Below, piece after piece: positions 1 through 7,487 of a DNA stretch of 12,512 bases. The position numbers and the translations under genes were made by a program. Source of the stretch: CALISC01 sp963545195 (GTDB lineage Bacteria > Bacillota_I > Bacilli_A > Acholeplasmatales > Acholeplasmataceae); NCBI GenBank assembly GCA_963545195.1, contig CAUUIA010000020.1, positions 1 to 12,512 on the forward strand, in the 5' to 3' direction. The notes beneath the pieces are model-generated. The model was given only the letters and a program-made list of their open reading frames with translations. It ran no database searches and was not told the origin of the DNA. The stretch's first letter is position 1, and the number at the start of each line of letters is the position of its first letter.

Positions 1-3000
1 GATTTAAATATCAATACAACGAAGAAGGTCAAATTATTGCGGTTTTTGACAAAAATAACGCAAAGATTAAAGAGTTTTTTTACGACGATAACGGCGAAAT
101 TACAAAAATTCAAAATCCAGGTATTGAAATCAACAAGTCACACGATAATTTAGGGAATGTTAACCGTAAATCAATTACAGTAGACAAGCATAATTTGAAT
201 TTTGCATACGATACAGTTGAACGTTCAAAAGGTTCGTATCCTGAAACTATTGTTGAAGCGTTTGCTTCAAAAAGAGCATATATTGGTATTTTTAGTGATG
301 ATTCTAACTTAACCAATAAAAAAGGTAAATTACTTAAATCAATTGAGCACAAGGACGAAAAGCCTATTGAACTAGACAATTATCTAGAAGGTATAATTCC
401 TTATGTTAAATTAGATAACAAAAAAATGCTTAGCTACAAATTAGATATTCCAAGTCCTTTTTCTTTAGAAAATGGCGGTATTCAGTTTTGGTTTAAACAA
501 ACCGAATACAGCAACTACTATCAATGCTTGTTTAGTTGTAAAGACAACAATGCATACGACAGCATTGGCCTATATTTGCAATACGGCAAAATCACTTTAA
601 AAGTAGTTGATTTTGCTGGCAAAACACACGATATTTTAACTAGTGATTTTTCAATAAAAGAAAAAGAGTGGAACTTTGTGGCACTTTCTTTTTTCAATAG
701 AGCAGACGGACAAGGGTATTCTGAAGTTTCTGAGTTTGCTTTTTCTTTAAACGGACATACACAAGTTTACCAGCAAGCAGATCCGAGAATAAACTTTGAC
801 CTTGGTGCTGATTTGGTTTACAATATTGGACACGAATTCAACGGAAAAAGCAGCTATTACCACTTCTACGGTCAAGTTACTTGTCTGTATATTGCTGGAA
901 AAACTTATATTGACGTGCCAGAAATTAAAAGATATTATCGTGCTACTAAAGATTATTTGATTGACAATCAATTAGTAGATGCAGATACTCAAACTGTAGA
1001 TTTCAGTCAAACTACTTACTTTAACATCACCCAACAAAACTTAAATGATTTTGAAATTTTCCCACTACAAAACTCAGTAACTTCGTTAACTGGCAAAAAA
1101 CCTAGTCGTTTTAGCACAAGAAACGTTTCAAATTATGACAAAGACCGCACTTTTAACTTCAACAACATAAGTAAAAGATATGCCTTTGTGGCGGATGGCA
1201 ATGAGTTGGTTTACGACTTTTTAACCAATGGAACCGGAACTATTGCCTTTAGAGCGTTTTCAGATACTAGTGAAGACATGCAATATTTATTTGAAGCAAT
1301 TGACGAAAAAAATCAGAAAATTGCCTTATTTAAAAATAAAGACGCTAAGTTATTTATAAAATATGGAACTGAAACTAAAGAAACTAACTTATTATTTACT
1401 TGCAATTCTTGGCATTTTGTTGCGCTTTCTTTTACAGAAGTAAATGAAGGCAATGGATACGGATTTACTCAAACTACTTCTTTTAGACTAATTCTTGACG
1501 ATAGCGAGTATATTTGGATTTCTAGTCAATCTGGACTAGGCAACAACTTAAAATTGTCTGTCGGCAGAAAACTAACTTCAGATTATAGCTCTTATAATTT
1601 GGGCTACCTAGCGGATTGTATGGAATTGCAAGGTCAAACTGAGATGCTTGCTTTCAGACCTGCTTTTTGTGAAAAGGAAACTCTTGAAGCACTTAAAAAA
1701 GAAATTGTTGGTATTTCTCAAAACAAACAGTTTGATACACTTGGTATGCTTAAAAATATTGTTTTACACAAAGCCGGTCAAAATATTATGTCTACTACTT
1801 TTGATTACAAAAGAAGAGAAAACGACCGCAAATATATCTCTAAGCAAATTTCAAAAGAACTACACCGTTTCAAGCATTCCACTGGACTTAGTCGCACATA
1901 CGAGACCGATGCACTTGGCAATGTCTTATCTATTAAAGACAATATTTTTAAAAACCACACATACAGATATGATTTTCGCGGATTTTTGTCAAAAGACGAC
2001 GACAAAACTATTCAGTATGATGGCAACGGCAATATTTTAAAATATGGCGACACTACTTTTGAATACTCTAAGCAAATTAAAGACCTGCTTGTTAAGGTAA
2101 ATGGCAACGAAATTATTTACGACGATAAAAACATATTTAATCCTAAATACTATAAGGGCAATCATTATTTATTTGAAGGCAGAAGATTAGTTGAGTTTAT
2201 TGACAAATTTGGCAGAACTTTCACTTATGAATATGACGATAAAGGTCTTAGAATTAAAAAAAACACGCCAGACGAAACAATCTACTACTATTATGATGAC
2301 GATAAATTAGTTTCACAAGTTTCTGATAGCCGCAGACTAGACTTTTTATATGATGAAGATAATCTACTTTATGGATTTATTTTAGATAAAACAAAAAATT
2401 ATTTTTATCTAAAAGATAGTCTGCAAAATATTTTGGGTATAGTTGATGAAAGCGGCGAAAGAATAGTAGGATACGAAGGTAACGCTTATGGTGATACTTA
2501 TGTTTATTTTGATAATTCTACAAATAATCTCGCTCAAATCAACCCATTTAGATACAAAGGATACTATTTTGACGAAGAAAGTCAAATGTATTACTGCACA
2601 ACCAGGTACTATGTACCTGAGTGGTGTAGATGGCTAAACATTGACAACCCTTTATTTATTGAAAACGAATATTCGTCTACTAACAACTTATTTTGCTACT
2701 GTAAAAATAACCCTGTTAATTACATTGATAAAGATGGCCAATTATTTTTCAGTGCACTAATAATTGGTGCGATTATCGGAGCTGCTGTTGGCGTTGGATA
2801 TAGTTGTTATAAACAAAAATCTGAAAATGGAACAATAAATTGGAAAAAAGCGCTACTCGCCGGGGCTATGGGTGCAGTTAATGGTGCTGCGGGGTTTTCT
2901 GGCATTGGCTTAGCTAGTTCTGTCGCTATCGGCGCTACAACTGGTTTTATGGAAAGTTTTGGTGAAGATTTAATTGATAACGGTGGCGATTTTTATAGTG

Positions 3001-3341
3001 TTGATTATAAAAAAGCCGTAATTGCAGGTATGTTTGGTGCGGTTACTGCTGCTGTTTCACATCAAATTAGTAACTTGCTTAAATTAGACATAAAAACGAT
3101 GGTTATGAAAAACGCAAGTGTAAGCAGAATTACCAACATAATAAAAATAACAACACAAAAAAGATTAGCAGGAAAAATTTCTGCTAAAGGTTTGCAAGGA
3201 ATACGCAACTTATACGGAAAGTCATTAGCAAAGGCAACCAGCAAAGCTCTCTGTGGCGCCGTTGCGAGAAAAGCAATTATAAGTACCCCAATAGACCAGG
3301 CGATAAACTTTATTTCTGAATATTTAAAAGGATTACTTTGA
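1..3341 (+). CDS. Rhs/YD-repeat protein with two LamG-like domains and a variable C-terminal tail (5' end outside window)
   Basis: The reading frame is already open at position 3, so the start lies upstream; the TTG at 195 is internal. Residues here count from the codon at position 3. YD-type repeats are visible at the very start and again at about 600-800. Between them lie two LamG/concanavalin-like modules (about 137-310 and 396-560), each with the strand motif W-x-F-V-A-L-S-F (residues 223 and 470). The Rhs-associated core follows: YFYLKDSLQNILGIVD from 800, NPFRYKGYYFD from 847, and NNPVNYIDKDG ending at 912. After the core come 199 residues (914-1112) with three Gly/Ala-rich hydrophobic stretches (about 914-936, 950-984, 1005-1025) and a basic tail. 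Family knowledge: Rhs/YD proteins form a shell around a variable C-terminal toxin, or act as surface adhesins. The tail matches no toxin fold I recognise. Its TGA stop overlaps the next gene's ATG. Confidence 0.9.
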   Translation, partial: FKYQYNEEGQIIAVFDKNNAKIKEFFYDDNGEITKIQNPGIEINKSHDNLGNVNRKSITVDKHNLNFAYDTVERSKGSYPETIVEAFASKRAYIGIFSDDSNLTNKKGKLLKSIEHKDEKPIELDNYLEGIIPYVKLDNKKMLSYKLDIPSPFSLENGGIQFWFKQTEYSNYYQCLFSCKDNNAYDSIGLYLQYGKITLKVVDFAGKTHDILTSDFSIKEKEWNFVALSFFNRADGQGYSEVSEFAFSLNGHTQVYQQADPRINFDLGADLVYNIGHEFNGKSSYYHFYGQVTCLYIAGKTYIDVPEIKRYYRATKDYLIDNQLVDADTQTVDFSQTTYFNITQQNLNDFEIFPLQNSVTSLTGKKPSRFSTRNVSNYDKDRTFNFNNISKRYAFVADGNELVYDFLTNGTGTIAFRAFSDTSEDMQYLFEAIDEKNQKIALFKNKDAKLFIKYGTETKETNLLFTCNSWHFVALSFTEVNEGNGYGFTQTTSFRLILDDSEYIWISSQSGLGNNLKLSVGRKLTSDYSSYNLGYLADCMELQGQTEMLAFRPAFCEKETLEALKKEIVGISQNKQFDTLGMLKNIVLHKAGQNIMSTTFDYKRRENDRKYISKQISKELHRFKHSTGLSRTYETDALGNVLSIKDNIFKNHTYRYDFRGFLSKDDDKTIQYDGNGNILKYGDTTFEYSKQIKDLLVKVNGNEIIYDDKNIFNPKYYKGNHYLFEGRRLVEFIDKFGRTFTYEYDDKGLRIKKNTPDETIYYYYDDDKLVSQVSDSRRLDFLYDEDNLLYGFILDKTKNYFYLKDSLQNILGIVDESGERIVGYEGNAYGDTYVYFDNSTNNLAQINPFRYKGYYFDEESQMYYCTTRYYVPEWCRWLNIDNPLFIENEYSSTNNLFCYCKNNPVNYIDKDGQLFFSALIIGAIIGAAVGVGYSCYKQKSENGTINWKKALLAGAMGAVNGAAGFSGIGLASSVAIGATTGFMESFGEDLIDNGGDFYSVDYKKAVIAGMFGAVTAAVSHQISNLLKLDIKTMVMKNASVSRITNIIKITTQKRLAGKISAKGLQGIRNLYGKSLAKATSKALCGAVARKAIISTPIDQAINFISEYLKGLL

Positions 3342-3949
3342 TGCATATTCTTAATTTAAAAGTAACATCAGCATTATTTATTTCAGTACTGAGCAGCTTT
3401 GTTGTAAACTACAGTTCTGTATATTTAGGAAATACTGCACGAAGCTGGTCTCTAACTGTATATGTATTATTTTTGAAGAAATCATCTCTAAAAGAAAAAG
3501 ATATCCCCTGGTCTAAAAGAGGGTTTCAATCATTCACTATATATGTAGGTAGGCTTATAAAAGAAAACATGTTTTTTAAAGAAAACGATATCTGTAGGCC
3601 TAAAATGTGGTTTTACACATATTTTTTTATTTTTACTATGGTTTTTGACATTATTTTTCATACACTTTTTATTTTTTTGTCAAATTATATTTTTTATGTA
3701 TATTTTTTAGCAGGTTATGGAATATTTAAAATTCTTGTCTTAATTTCTGTTTTGGAATATCTAAAAATTTTAGATTTTTACTATTATAAAAAAGAAAAAG
3801 AAAACTGGAAATTAAGAGAAGATGCGATAAAAAAAATAAAAGTGTCCAACCCGCATTTTTTTGACTTCTATGATCCGAGTATTTGGGAAAGATATATGCA
3901 TCAGTTTGCGGATTTTGGTAATAATTTTGACAAACCGAAACTTAAATAG
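3341..3949 (+). CDS. Small membrane protein of unknown function, candidate immunity protein for the Rhs tail
   Basis: A 202-residue protein starting at the ATG that overlaps the Rhs stop (TGATG at 3339-3343). An AAAGG ribosome binding site lies about 9 nt upstream, inside the Rhs gene, so the two are probably translationally coupled. Visible features are a hydrophobic segment near residues 8-30, a polar middle, two or three strongly hydrophobic Phe/Ile/Tyr-rich membrane segments over about 90-148, and a charged C-terminal tail rich in Lys and Glu with aromatic residues (HFFDFYDPSIWERYMHQF). I recognise no family. The gene is visibly more AT-rich than its neighbours, with long T and A runs, which suggests recent acquisition. 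Position directly after an Rhs variable tail is where immunity genes usually sit, and a membrane immunity protein would fit a membrane-acting toxin. That role is inference only. The in-frame TTG at 3338 is a less likely start. Confidence 0.7.
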   Translation: MHILNLKVTSALFISVLSSFVVNYSSVYLGNTARSWSLTVYVLFLKKSSLKEKDIPWSKRGFQSFTIYVGRLIKENMFFKENDICRPKMWFYTYFFIFTMVFDIIFHTLFIFLSNYIFYVYFLAGYGIFKILVLISVLEYLKILDFYYYKKEKENWKLREDAIKKIKVSNPHFFDFYDPSIWERYMHQFADFGNNFDKPKLK

Positions 3950-4005
3950 ATTGTCCAATTTTAGTAAACTTGAAACTACAAAACTCTTTAACTCTTACAT
4001 GAGGG

Positions 4006-4027
4006 TTGAGAGAATTGTTATTCTCAA
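4006..4027. promoter_or_regulatory. 22-bp imperfect palindrome in the gap before the P-type ATPase
   Basis: The arms TTGAGA and TCTCAA are perfectly complementary around a 10-nt centre. It is not followed by a T-run on the + strand, so it does not look like an intrinsic terminator. It overlaps the possible -35 (TTGTTA, 4015-4020) of a candidate promoter, which would suit an operator. Chance occurrence in AT-rich DNA is a real alternative. Confidence 0.25.
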
Positions 4028-4045
4028 ACACACAAAACCTATAAT
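4015..4045 (+). promoter_or_regulatory. Candidate sigma-A promoter, distal, for the P-type ATPase
   Basis: A perfect TATAAT lies at 4040-4045, with TTGTTA at 4015-4020 as a possible -35. The 19-nt spacer is longer than ideal. If used, it would give a 5' leader of about 145 nt for the ATPase mRNA. I see no recognisable riboswitch in that leader; in particular I do not see the conserved pieces of the yybP-ykoY Mn2+ element. Confidence 0.35.
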
Positions 4046-4096
4046 AAAATCAAAACATATTTTTATTTTCTAGTAGTTCTAAATTTTTAATTCACT

Positions 4097-4105
4097 TGCT
4101 ATAAA
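4097..4105 (+). promoter_or_regulatory. Extended -10 promoter for the P-type ATPase gene
   Basis: The sequence TGCTATAAA is a TGn-extended -10 element. It has the same TGCTATA form as the candidate promoter of the rimP-nusA operon at 6955-6963, which supports both. No good -35 is seen 16-18 nt upstream (TTCTAA at most), as is common for extended -10 promoters. Transcription would begin near 4112, leaving a leader of about 84 nt in which I see no convincing structure. Confidence 0.5.
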
Positions 4106-4195
4106 ATACTCTGCAAGCCCTTGTTGTATTTTAAAGTACTGCCTCTCCAAAAAATTTATAGAGTCTGAAAGCATTTAAGTAAAAAAAGGAGTGAT

Positions 4196-6916
4196 ATGGA
4201 AAACTTTTTAAAACCAATTGAAAAAATTAAAGAAAACTTAGCTACAAACCTTAAGTCTGGTTTAACTCAGGTAGAAGTAAAAACTAGACTTGAAAAAAAT
4301 GGATTAAACGAGTTTGTAAAAGAAAAAAAGCGTTCATTTTTCTTTAGACTGCTTCTGCAGTTTAAAGACTTGATGGTTATAATTCTGATTTTAGCCTCAG
4401 TGCTTTCTTTTGTAGTTGGCCAGGTTTTAGAAGGCGGGGTGATTGCAGCAATTGTGGTTTCCAACGCTTTACTTGGCCTACTTCAAGAAATGAAGGCAGA
4501 GAAGTCTCTGGATGCCATTAAAAAACTTAACCAACCACATGCAACTGTGATAAGAGATGGTAAAATCAAGCAAATTGAGTCAACAAATTTGGTAGTTGGT
4601 GATGTTGTGGTTTTAAAAGCAGGCGACATAGTGCCTGCAGACATTCGTTTATTCGAGTGTTTTTCTTTAAAAGTAGACGAATCTAGTTTAACAGGAGAGA
4701 CGCTGCCAGTTTTAAAAAATGCCTCTGTTTTAATTGATCCGAAAACCCCTTTGGCAGAACGTAGTAATATGTGCTTTTCTTCAACTGTAGTCACATACGG
4801 CCGTGCAGTTGGTGTTGTTACAGAAACTGCAATGAAAACAGAAATTGGTAAAATTGCAAGTGCCCTAAAGGCTGCAAAATCTGAAGAAACTCCACTACAG
4901 AAACAAATTTCTAGACTGGGAAAATTTCTTGGGCTAGCCGCAGTTATTCTATGTTTTGTGATATTTGCGGTCAACATCACAGAAGCCTATATTTTTTCAA
5001 AAACCACAGTTAGTGCGCAAAAATGGCTAAGTTTGTTGATTCTTGCCTCTACTATTGCGGTGGCCGCAATCCCTGAAGGTTTACCTGCCATTATCACTAT
5101 AATTTTGGCAACCGGTATGCAAAGACTATCGCGTAGTGGGGCGATTTTAAAGACTTTGACTTCGGTTGAAACTCTCGGCGCAACTTCTGTAATTTGTAGC
5201 GATAAAACAGGAACTTTAACTCAAAATAAAATGACTGTTAAAAAACTTTGGTTAAAAGGCAAAACTTATTTAGACAAAGAACTTGAGATATCAAATCTCG
5301 ATTTAACTCAGTTAATTGAGTTTGCTGCTGTTTCAAATGACTCAGAAATTATAGATGGACGCGTTGTTGGCGACCCAACCGAAAGTTGTTTAGTTGAACT
5401 CGCGCAAAACAATGGAATTGACTTAACTAGTCTTCTACAAAAGTATCCGCGAATAGCAGAACTGGCTTTTGACTCTGAGCGTAAATTGATGTCAACAGTT
5501 CATAAAATCAAAGGCAAAAAAATCTTGATTGTCAAAGGTGCTCCAGAGGTTTTACTAAAACGTTGTACTAATACAGCGGAAGTTGAAGCCGCAAGACCCG
5601 CTATTTCTGCGCTTGCAAACGAGGCATATCGAGTACTTGCAGTTGCTTTTAAAGAAACTGATATTAGCAGTACGTACACTACAGAGGAAGAAAACGGTCT
5701 TACTTTCTTAGGTTTAATTGCTATGCAAGACCCACCTCGCGAAGAAGTAAAAGTTGCTATTGAAAACGCAAAACTTGCAGGTATTCAAACGATTATGATA
5801 ACTGGAGACAACGTTCAAACTGCAAAGGCTATTGCCAAAGACTTAAAAATAATTGAGTCTGATACAGATCTGGCAATTACTGGTGTTGAGTTAGATGAAA
5901 TGACAGATGATGAGTTTTTTGCACAAATTAAAAACATCAAAGTCTACGCACGAGTTTCACCTGAAAACAAAGTCAGAATTGTTGAAACCTGGCAAAAACA
6001 CGGCAAAATTGTTTCTATGACCGGAGATGGCGTCAATGATGGTCCTGCTTTAAAGACTGCACAAATTGGTGTCGCTATGGGTAAAGTTGGAACAGAGGTT
6101 GCAAAAGGCGCAGCTGACATGATTTTAACTGATGATAACTTTGCAACAATTTTAAAAGCAGTTAAAGAGGGTCGTGGGATTTTTTCAAATATCCAGAAAG
6201 CCTTGCACTTTTTGCTGGCTTCAAATATTGGCGAACTAATTACAATTTTTGTAATTTCGCTAATTGGTTTGTTTGTCTTTAGACAAGAACTTGAGCCTTT
6301 TACTTCAACACAAATTTTGTGGATTAACGTAGCAACAGACTCATTTATCGGAATTGCGATTGCTTTTGAGAAAACCGATAAAAATGTAATGAAGCTAAAA
6401 CCAAGAGACCCAAAAGCCGGTTTCTTTAAAAATGGACTAGGTGTTTTAATCTTTACACAAGGCGTGGTGCTTGGTTTGGCTGCAACTGCGGCTTACTTAA
6501 TTGCTTACCACTCCATCGCTCCGCAAGTGGCGAATTCTCTTAATTTAGACCTTTCTTACTATGGTAAAGGTTTTACTTTAAATCAGTTTAAAGAGTTGTT
6601 TGGTTCAACTGCTGCTTTCTACACACTTTGTATTGCACAGTTTATGTTTGTGTATTCTGCTCGCAATCGTCTACAACCTTTTTACAAACAAAAAACTAAC
6701 TGGTTTTTAAATATTGCTGTCATCATTTGTTTTATTTTACAAATGTCTTTAATTTTTATTCCTGGTGGCAAAGCATTTAGTTTAGTTAACTTCCGCCACA
6801 TAACTTGGCGTGGATTTTTAACTATTTTTGGCTTCAGTGCAGTGCTTTTTGTCTTTTCAGAAATTACTAACCTTACTCTTCACTTCACAAAGTTTTACAC
6901 AAAACACCAAAAATAA
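4196..6916 (+). CDS. P-type Ca2+-transporting ATPase (P2A, SERCA/LMCA1-like)
   Basis: A complete 906-residue P-type ATPase, predicted to pump Ca2+ out across the membrane using ATP. Order: cation-ATPase N-terminal domain, M1-M2, actuator domain with TGET (166-169, dephosphorylation), M3-M4 with PEGLP (293-297), the phosphorylated Asp336 in DKTGTLT, P- and N-domains, hinge TGDGVND (609-615), and M5-M10. Ca2+ ligands known from SERCA are present: Glu294 (M4), Asn677 and Glu680 (M5, SNIGEL), Asn711, Thr714 and Asp715 (M6, INVATDS). In M8 a Gln (815, CIAQF) seems to stand where SERCA has Glu908. Two of the M5/M6 ligands vary in single-site bacterial pumps, so stoichiometry is open. The ATG is set by a strong AAAGGAGTGAT site just upstream. 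Flanked by its own promoters, it appears to be a single-gene transcript. Mn2+ transport is a less likely alternative. Confidence 0.93.
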   Translation: MENFLKPIEKIKENLATNLKSGLTQVEVKTRLEKNGLNEFVKEKKRSFFFRLLLQFKDLMVIILILASVLSFVVGQVLEGGVIAAIVVSNALLGLLQEMKAEKSLDAIKKLNQPHATVIRDGKIKQIESTNLVVGDVVVLKAGDIVPADIRLFECFSLKVDESSLTGETLPVLKNASVLIDPKTPLAERSNMCFSSTVVTYGRAVGVVTETAMKTEIGKIASALKAAKSEETPLQKQISRLGKFLGLAAVILCFVIFAVNITEAYIFSKTTVSAQKWLSLLILASTIAVAAIPEGLPAIITIILATGMQRLSRSGAILKTLTSVETLGATSVICSDKTGTLTQNKMTVKKLWLKGKTYLDKELEISNLDLTQLIEFAAVSNDSEIIDGRVVGDPTESCLVELAQNNGIDLTSLLQKYPRIAELAFDSERKLMSTVHKIKGKKILIVKGAPEVLLKRCTNTAEVEAARPAISALANEAYRVLAVAFKETDISSTYTTEEENGLTFLGLIAMQDPPREEVKVAIENAKLAGIQTIMITGDNVQTAKAIAKDLKIIESDTDLAITGVELDEMTDDEFFAQIKNIKVYARVSPENKVRIVETWQKHGKIVSMTGDGVNDGPALKTAQIGVAMGKVGTEVAKGAADMILTDDNFATILKAVKEGRGIFSNIQKALHFLLASNIGELITIFVISLIGLFVFRQELEPFTSTQILWINVATDSFIGIAIAFEKTDKNVMKLKPRDPKAGFFKNGLGVLIFTQGVVLGLAATAAYLIAYHSIAPQVANSLNLDLSYYGKGFTLNQFKELFGSTAAFYTLCIAQFMFVYSARNRLQPFYKQKTNWFLNIAVIICFILQMSLIFIPGGKAFSLVNFRHITWRGFLTIFGFSAVLFVFSEITNLTLHFTKFYTKHQK

Positions 6917-6954
6917 GCACAAAAACCCAAAAACCCCAAAGAACAGCTGGATTG

Positions 6955-6963
6955 TGCTATACT
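6955..6963 (+). promoter_or_regulatory. Extended -10 promoter of the rimP-nusA-infB operon
   Basis: TGCTATACT is a TGn-extended -10, placed 70 nt before the rimP start. There is no clear -35 (CCCAAA at a 17-nt spacing). Transcription should start near 6970, about 20 nt before a perfect hairpin. A 7-bp inverted repeat (AGCACAA at 6916-6922, TTGTGCT at 6952-6958) overlaps this element; its role, if any, is unknown. Confidence 0.6.
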
Positions 6964-6989
6964 TTATAGGCAAGTTAATAGATACATTG

Positions 6990-7014
6990 AATTGAGTGGC
7001 CGAGCCACTCAATT
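6990..7014 (+). terminator. Perfect hairpin in the leader of the rimP-nusA operon, candidate attenuator
   Basis: An 11-bp perfect stem (AATTGAGTGGC paired with GCCACTCAATT) closes a CGA triloop and runs into TTTTATTA. It lies downstream of the operon's extended -10 promoter and ends 6 nt before the AAGGAG of rimP. An intrinsic terminator with an interrupted U-tract within a leader is the form expected of an attenuator that depends on NusA. It could also be a weak terminator for readthrough from the ATPase gene, or an mRNA-stabilising or RNase III element. The stem is seen directly; the function is inferred. Confidence 0.6.
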
Positions 7015-7020
7015 TTATTA

Positions 7021-7026
7021 AAGGAG
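7021..7026 (+). promoter_or_regulatory. Ribosome binding site that fixes the TTG start of rimP
   Basis: A full AAGGAG lies 6 nt before the TTG at 7033. There is no in-frame ATG or GTG near it, so this site decides the non-ATG start. Confidence 0.75.
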
Positions 7027-7032
7027 TTTATT

Positions 7033-7455
7033 TTGCAAGAAACTTTTGAAAAAATTAAATTAAAAGTAGAAGAAACTTTTAAAATCAAAGTGCTTTCAGT
7101 TAAGCAGACTACTGAGTTTGGCGAACCTTACATCTCAATTACTCTAGACACCAATTTCGTTAACTCAGACTTAATGGGCGAGATTTCAGAAACTTTGGCT
7201 ACTTCATTTCCAGAACTAAGCACAACACACGGCTTTTTAGTTGAGTCAAAAGGTTTGTATGTTTGGGCTAAAAATCAGACTGAGTTTACTGAGTACTTAG
7301 GTAAGTCACTTTGCTTCACTTCACCTCAGTTTAAAGGTTGTGCTACACTGACTGAGTTAGACGAAGAACACGCCTACTTTGAAACTAAAATTAAAGCAGT
7401 TAAAAAAACTCTTAAAATCAAATATCAAAATCTTTCAAATATTACACTTGAGTAG
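7033..7455 (+). CDS. rimP: RimP-like 30S ribosomal subunit maturation factor (divergent)
   Basis: A 140-residue protein placed directly before nusA, where rimP (ylxS) sits in most bacteria. RimP binds the 30S subunit and helps S12 and neighbouring proteins assemble. The sequence is divergent. The N-terminal half fits the RimP alpha/beta domain (a LSVKQTTEFGEPYISITLD strand pair; LVESKGL in place of the family's EVSSPGL). The C-terminal half fits the SH3-like domain (EYLGKSLCF, then KGCATLTELDEEHAYFE, then a final IKYQNLSNITLE strand). Length is close to the usual 150. The start is TTG, set by the AAGGAG at 7021-7026. It ends in tandem stops TAG TAA. The nusA start follows after 32 nt containing a T8/A7 tract and a new AAGGAG. 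The assignment rests partly on gene order. Confidence 0.75.
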   Translation: MQETFEKIKLKVEETFKIKVLSVKQTTEFGEPYISITLDTNFVNSDLMGEISETLATSFPELSTTHGFLVESKGLYVWAKNQTEFTEYLGKSLCFTSPQFKGCATLTELDEEHAYFETKIKAVKKTLKIKYQNLSNITLE

Positions 7456-7487
7456 TAATTTTTTTTAAAAAAATAAGGAGAAAAAAT

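Noticed and set aside
195..197. TTG at 195 as the start of the Rhs gene
   Set aside because: The frame is open without stops back to position 3 and the upstream residues already form YD-type repeats, so the gene begins outside the window.
4006..4027. The palindrome as an intrinsic terminator for the Rhs/immunity transcript
   Set aside because: The stem is short with a 10-nt loop and is followed by ACACAAAACC, not a T-run.
3861..4073. A 70-codon open frame overlapping the end of the small membrane protein gene and the gap after it
   Set aside because: It lies out of frame inside a better-supported gene, has no ribosome binding site, and its protein is low-complexity with no recognisable features.
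4106..4195. A metal riboswitch (yybP-ykoY) in the ATPase leader
   Set aside because: The conserved loop sequences of that class are not visible and the leader is short with only weak pairings.
4483..4980. Long antisense open frames such as this one inside the ATPase, nusA (8030-8536) and infB (9287-9772) genes
   Set aside because: They mirror codon bias of conserved genes on the + strand, lack ribosome binding sites, and give no recognisable protein.
7456..7474. The T8/A7 tract between rimP and nusA as a terminator or promoter
   Set aside because: The A/T palindrome has no G-C pairs and no loop, and nusA must be co-transcribed; it reads as a low-complexity spacer before AAGGAG.
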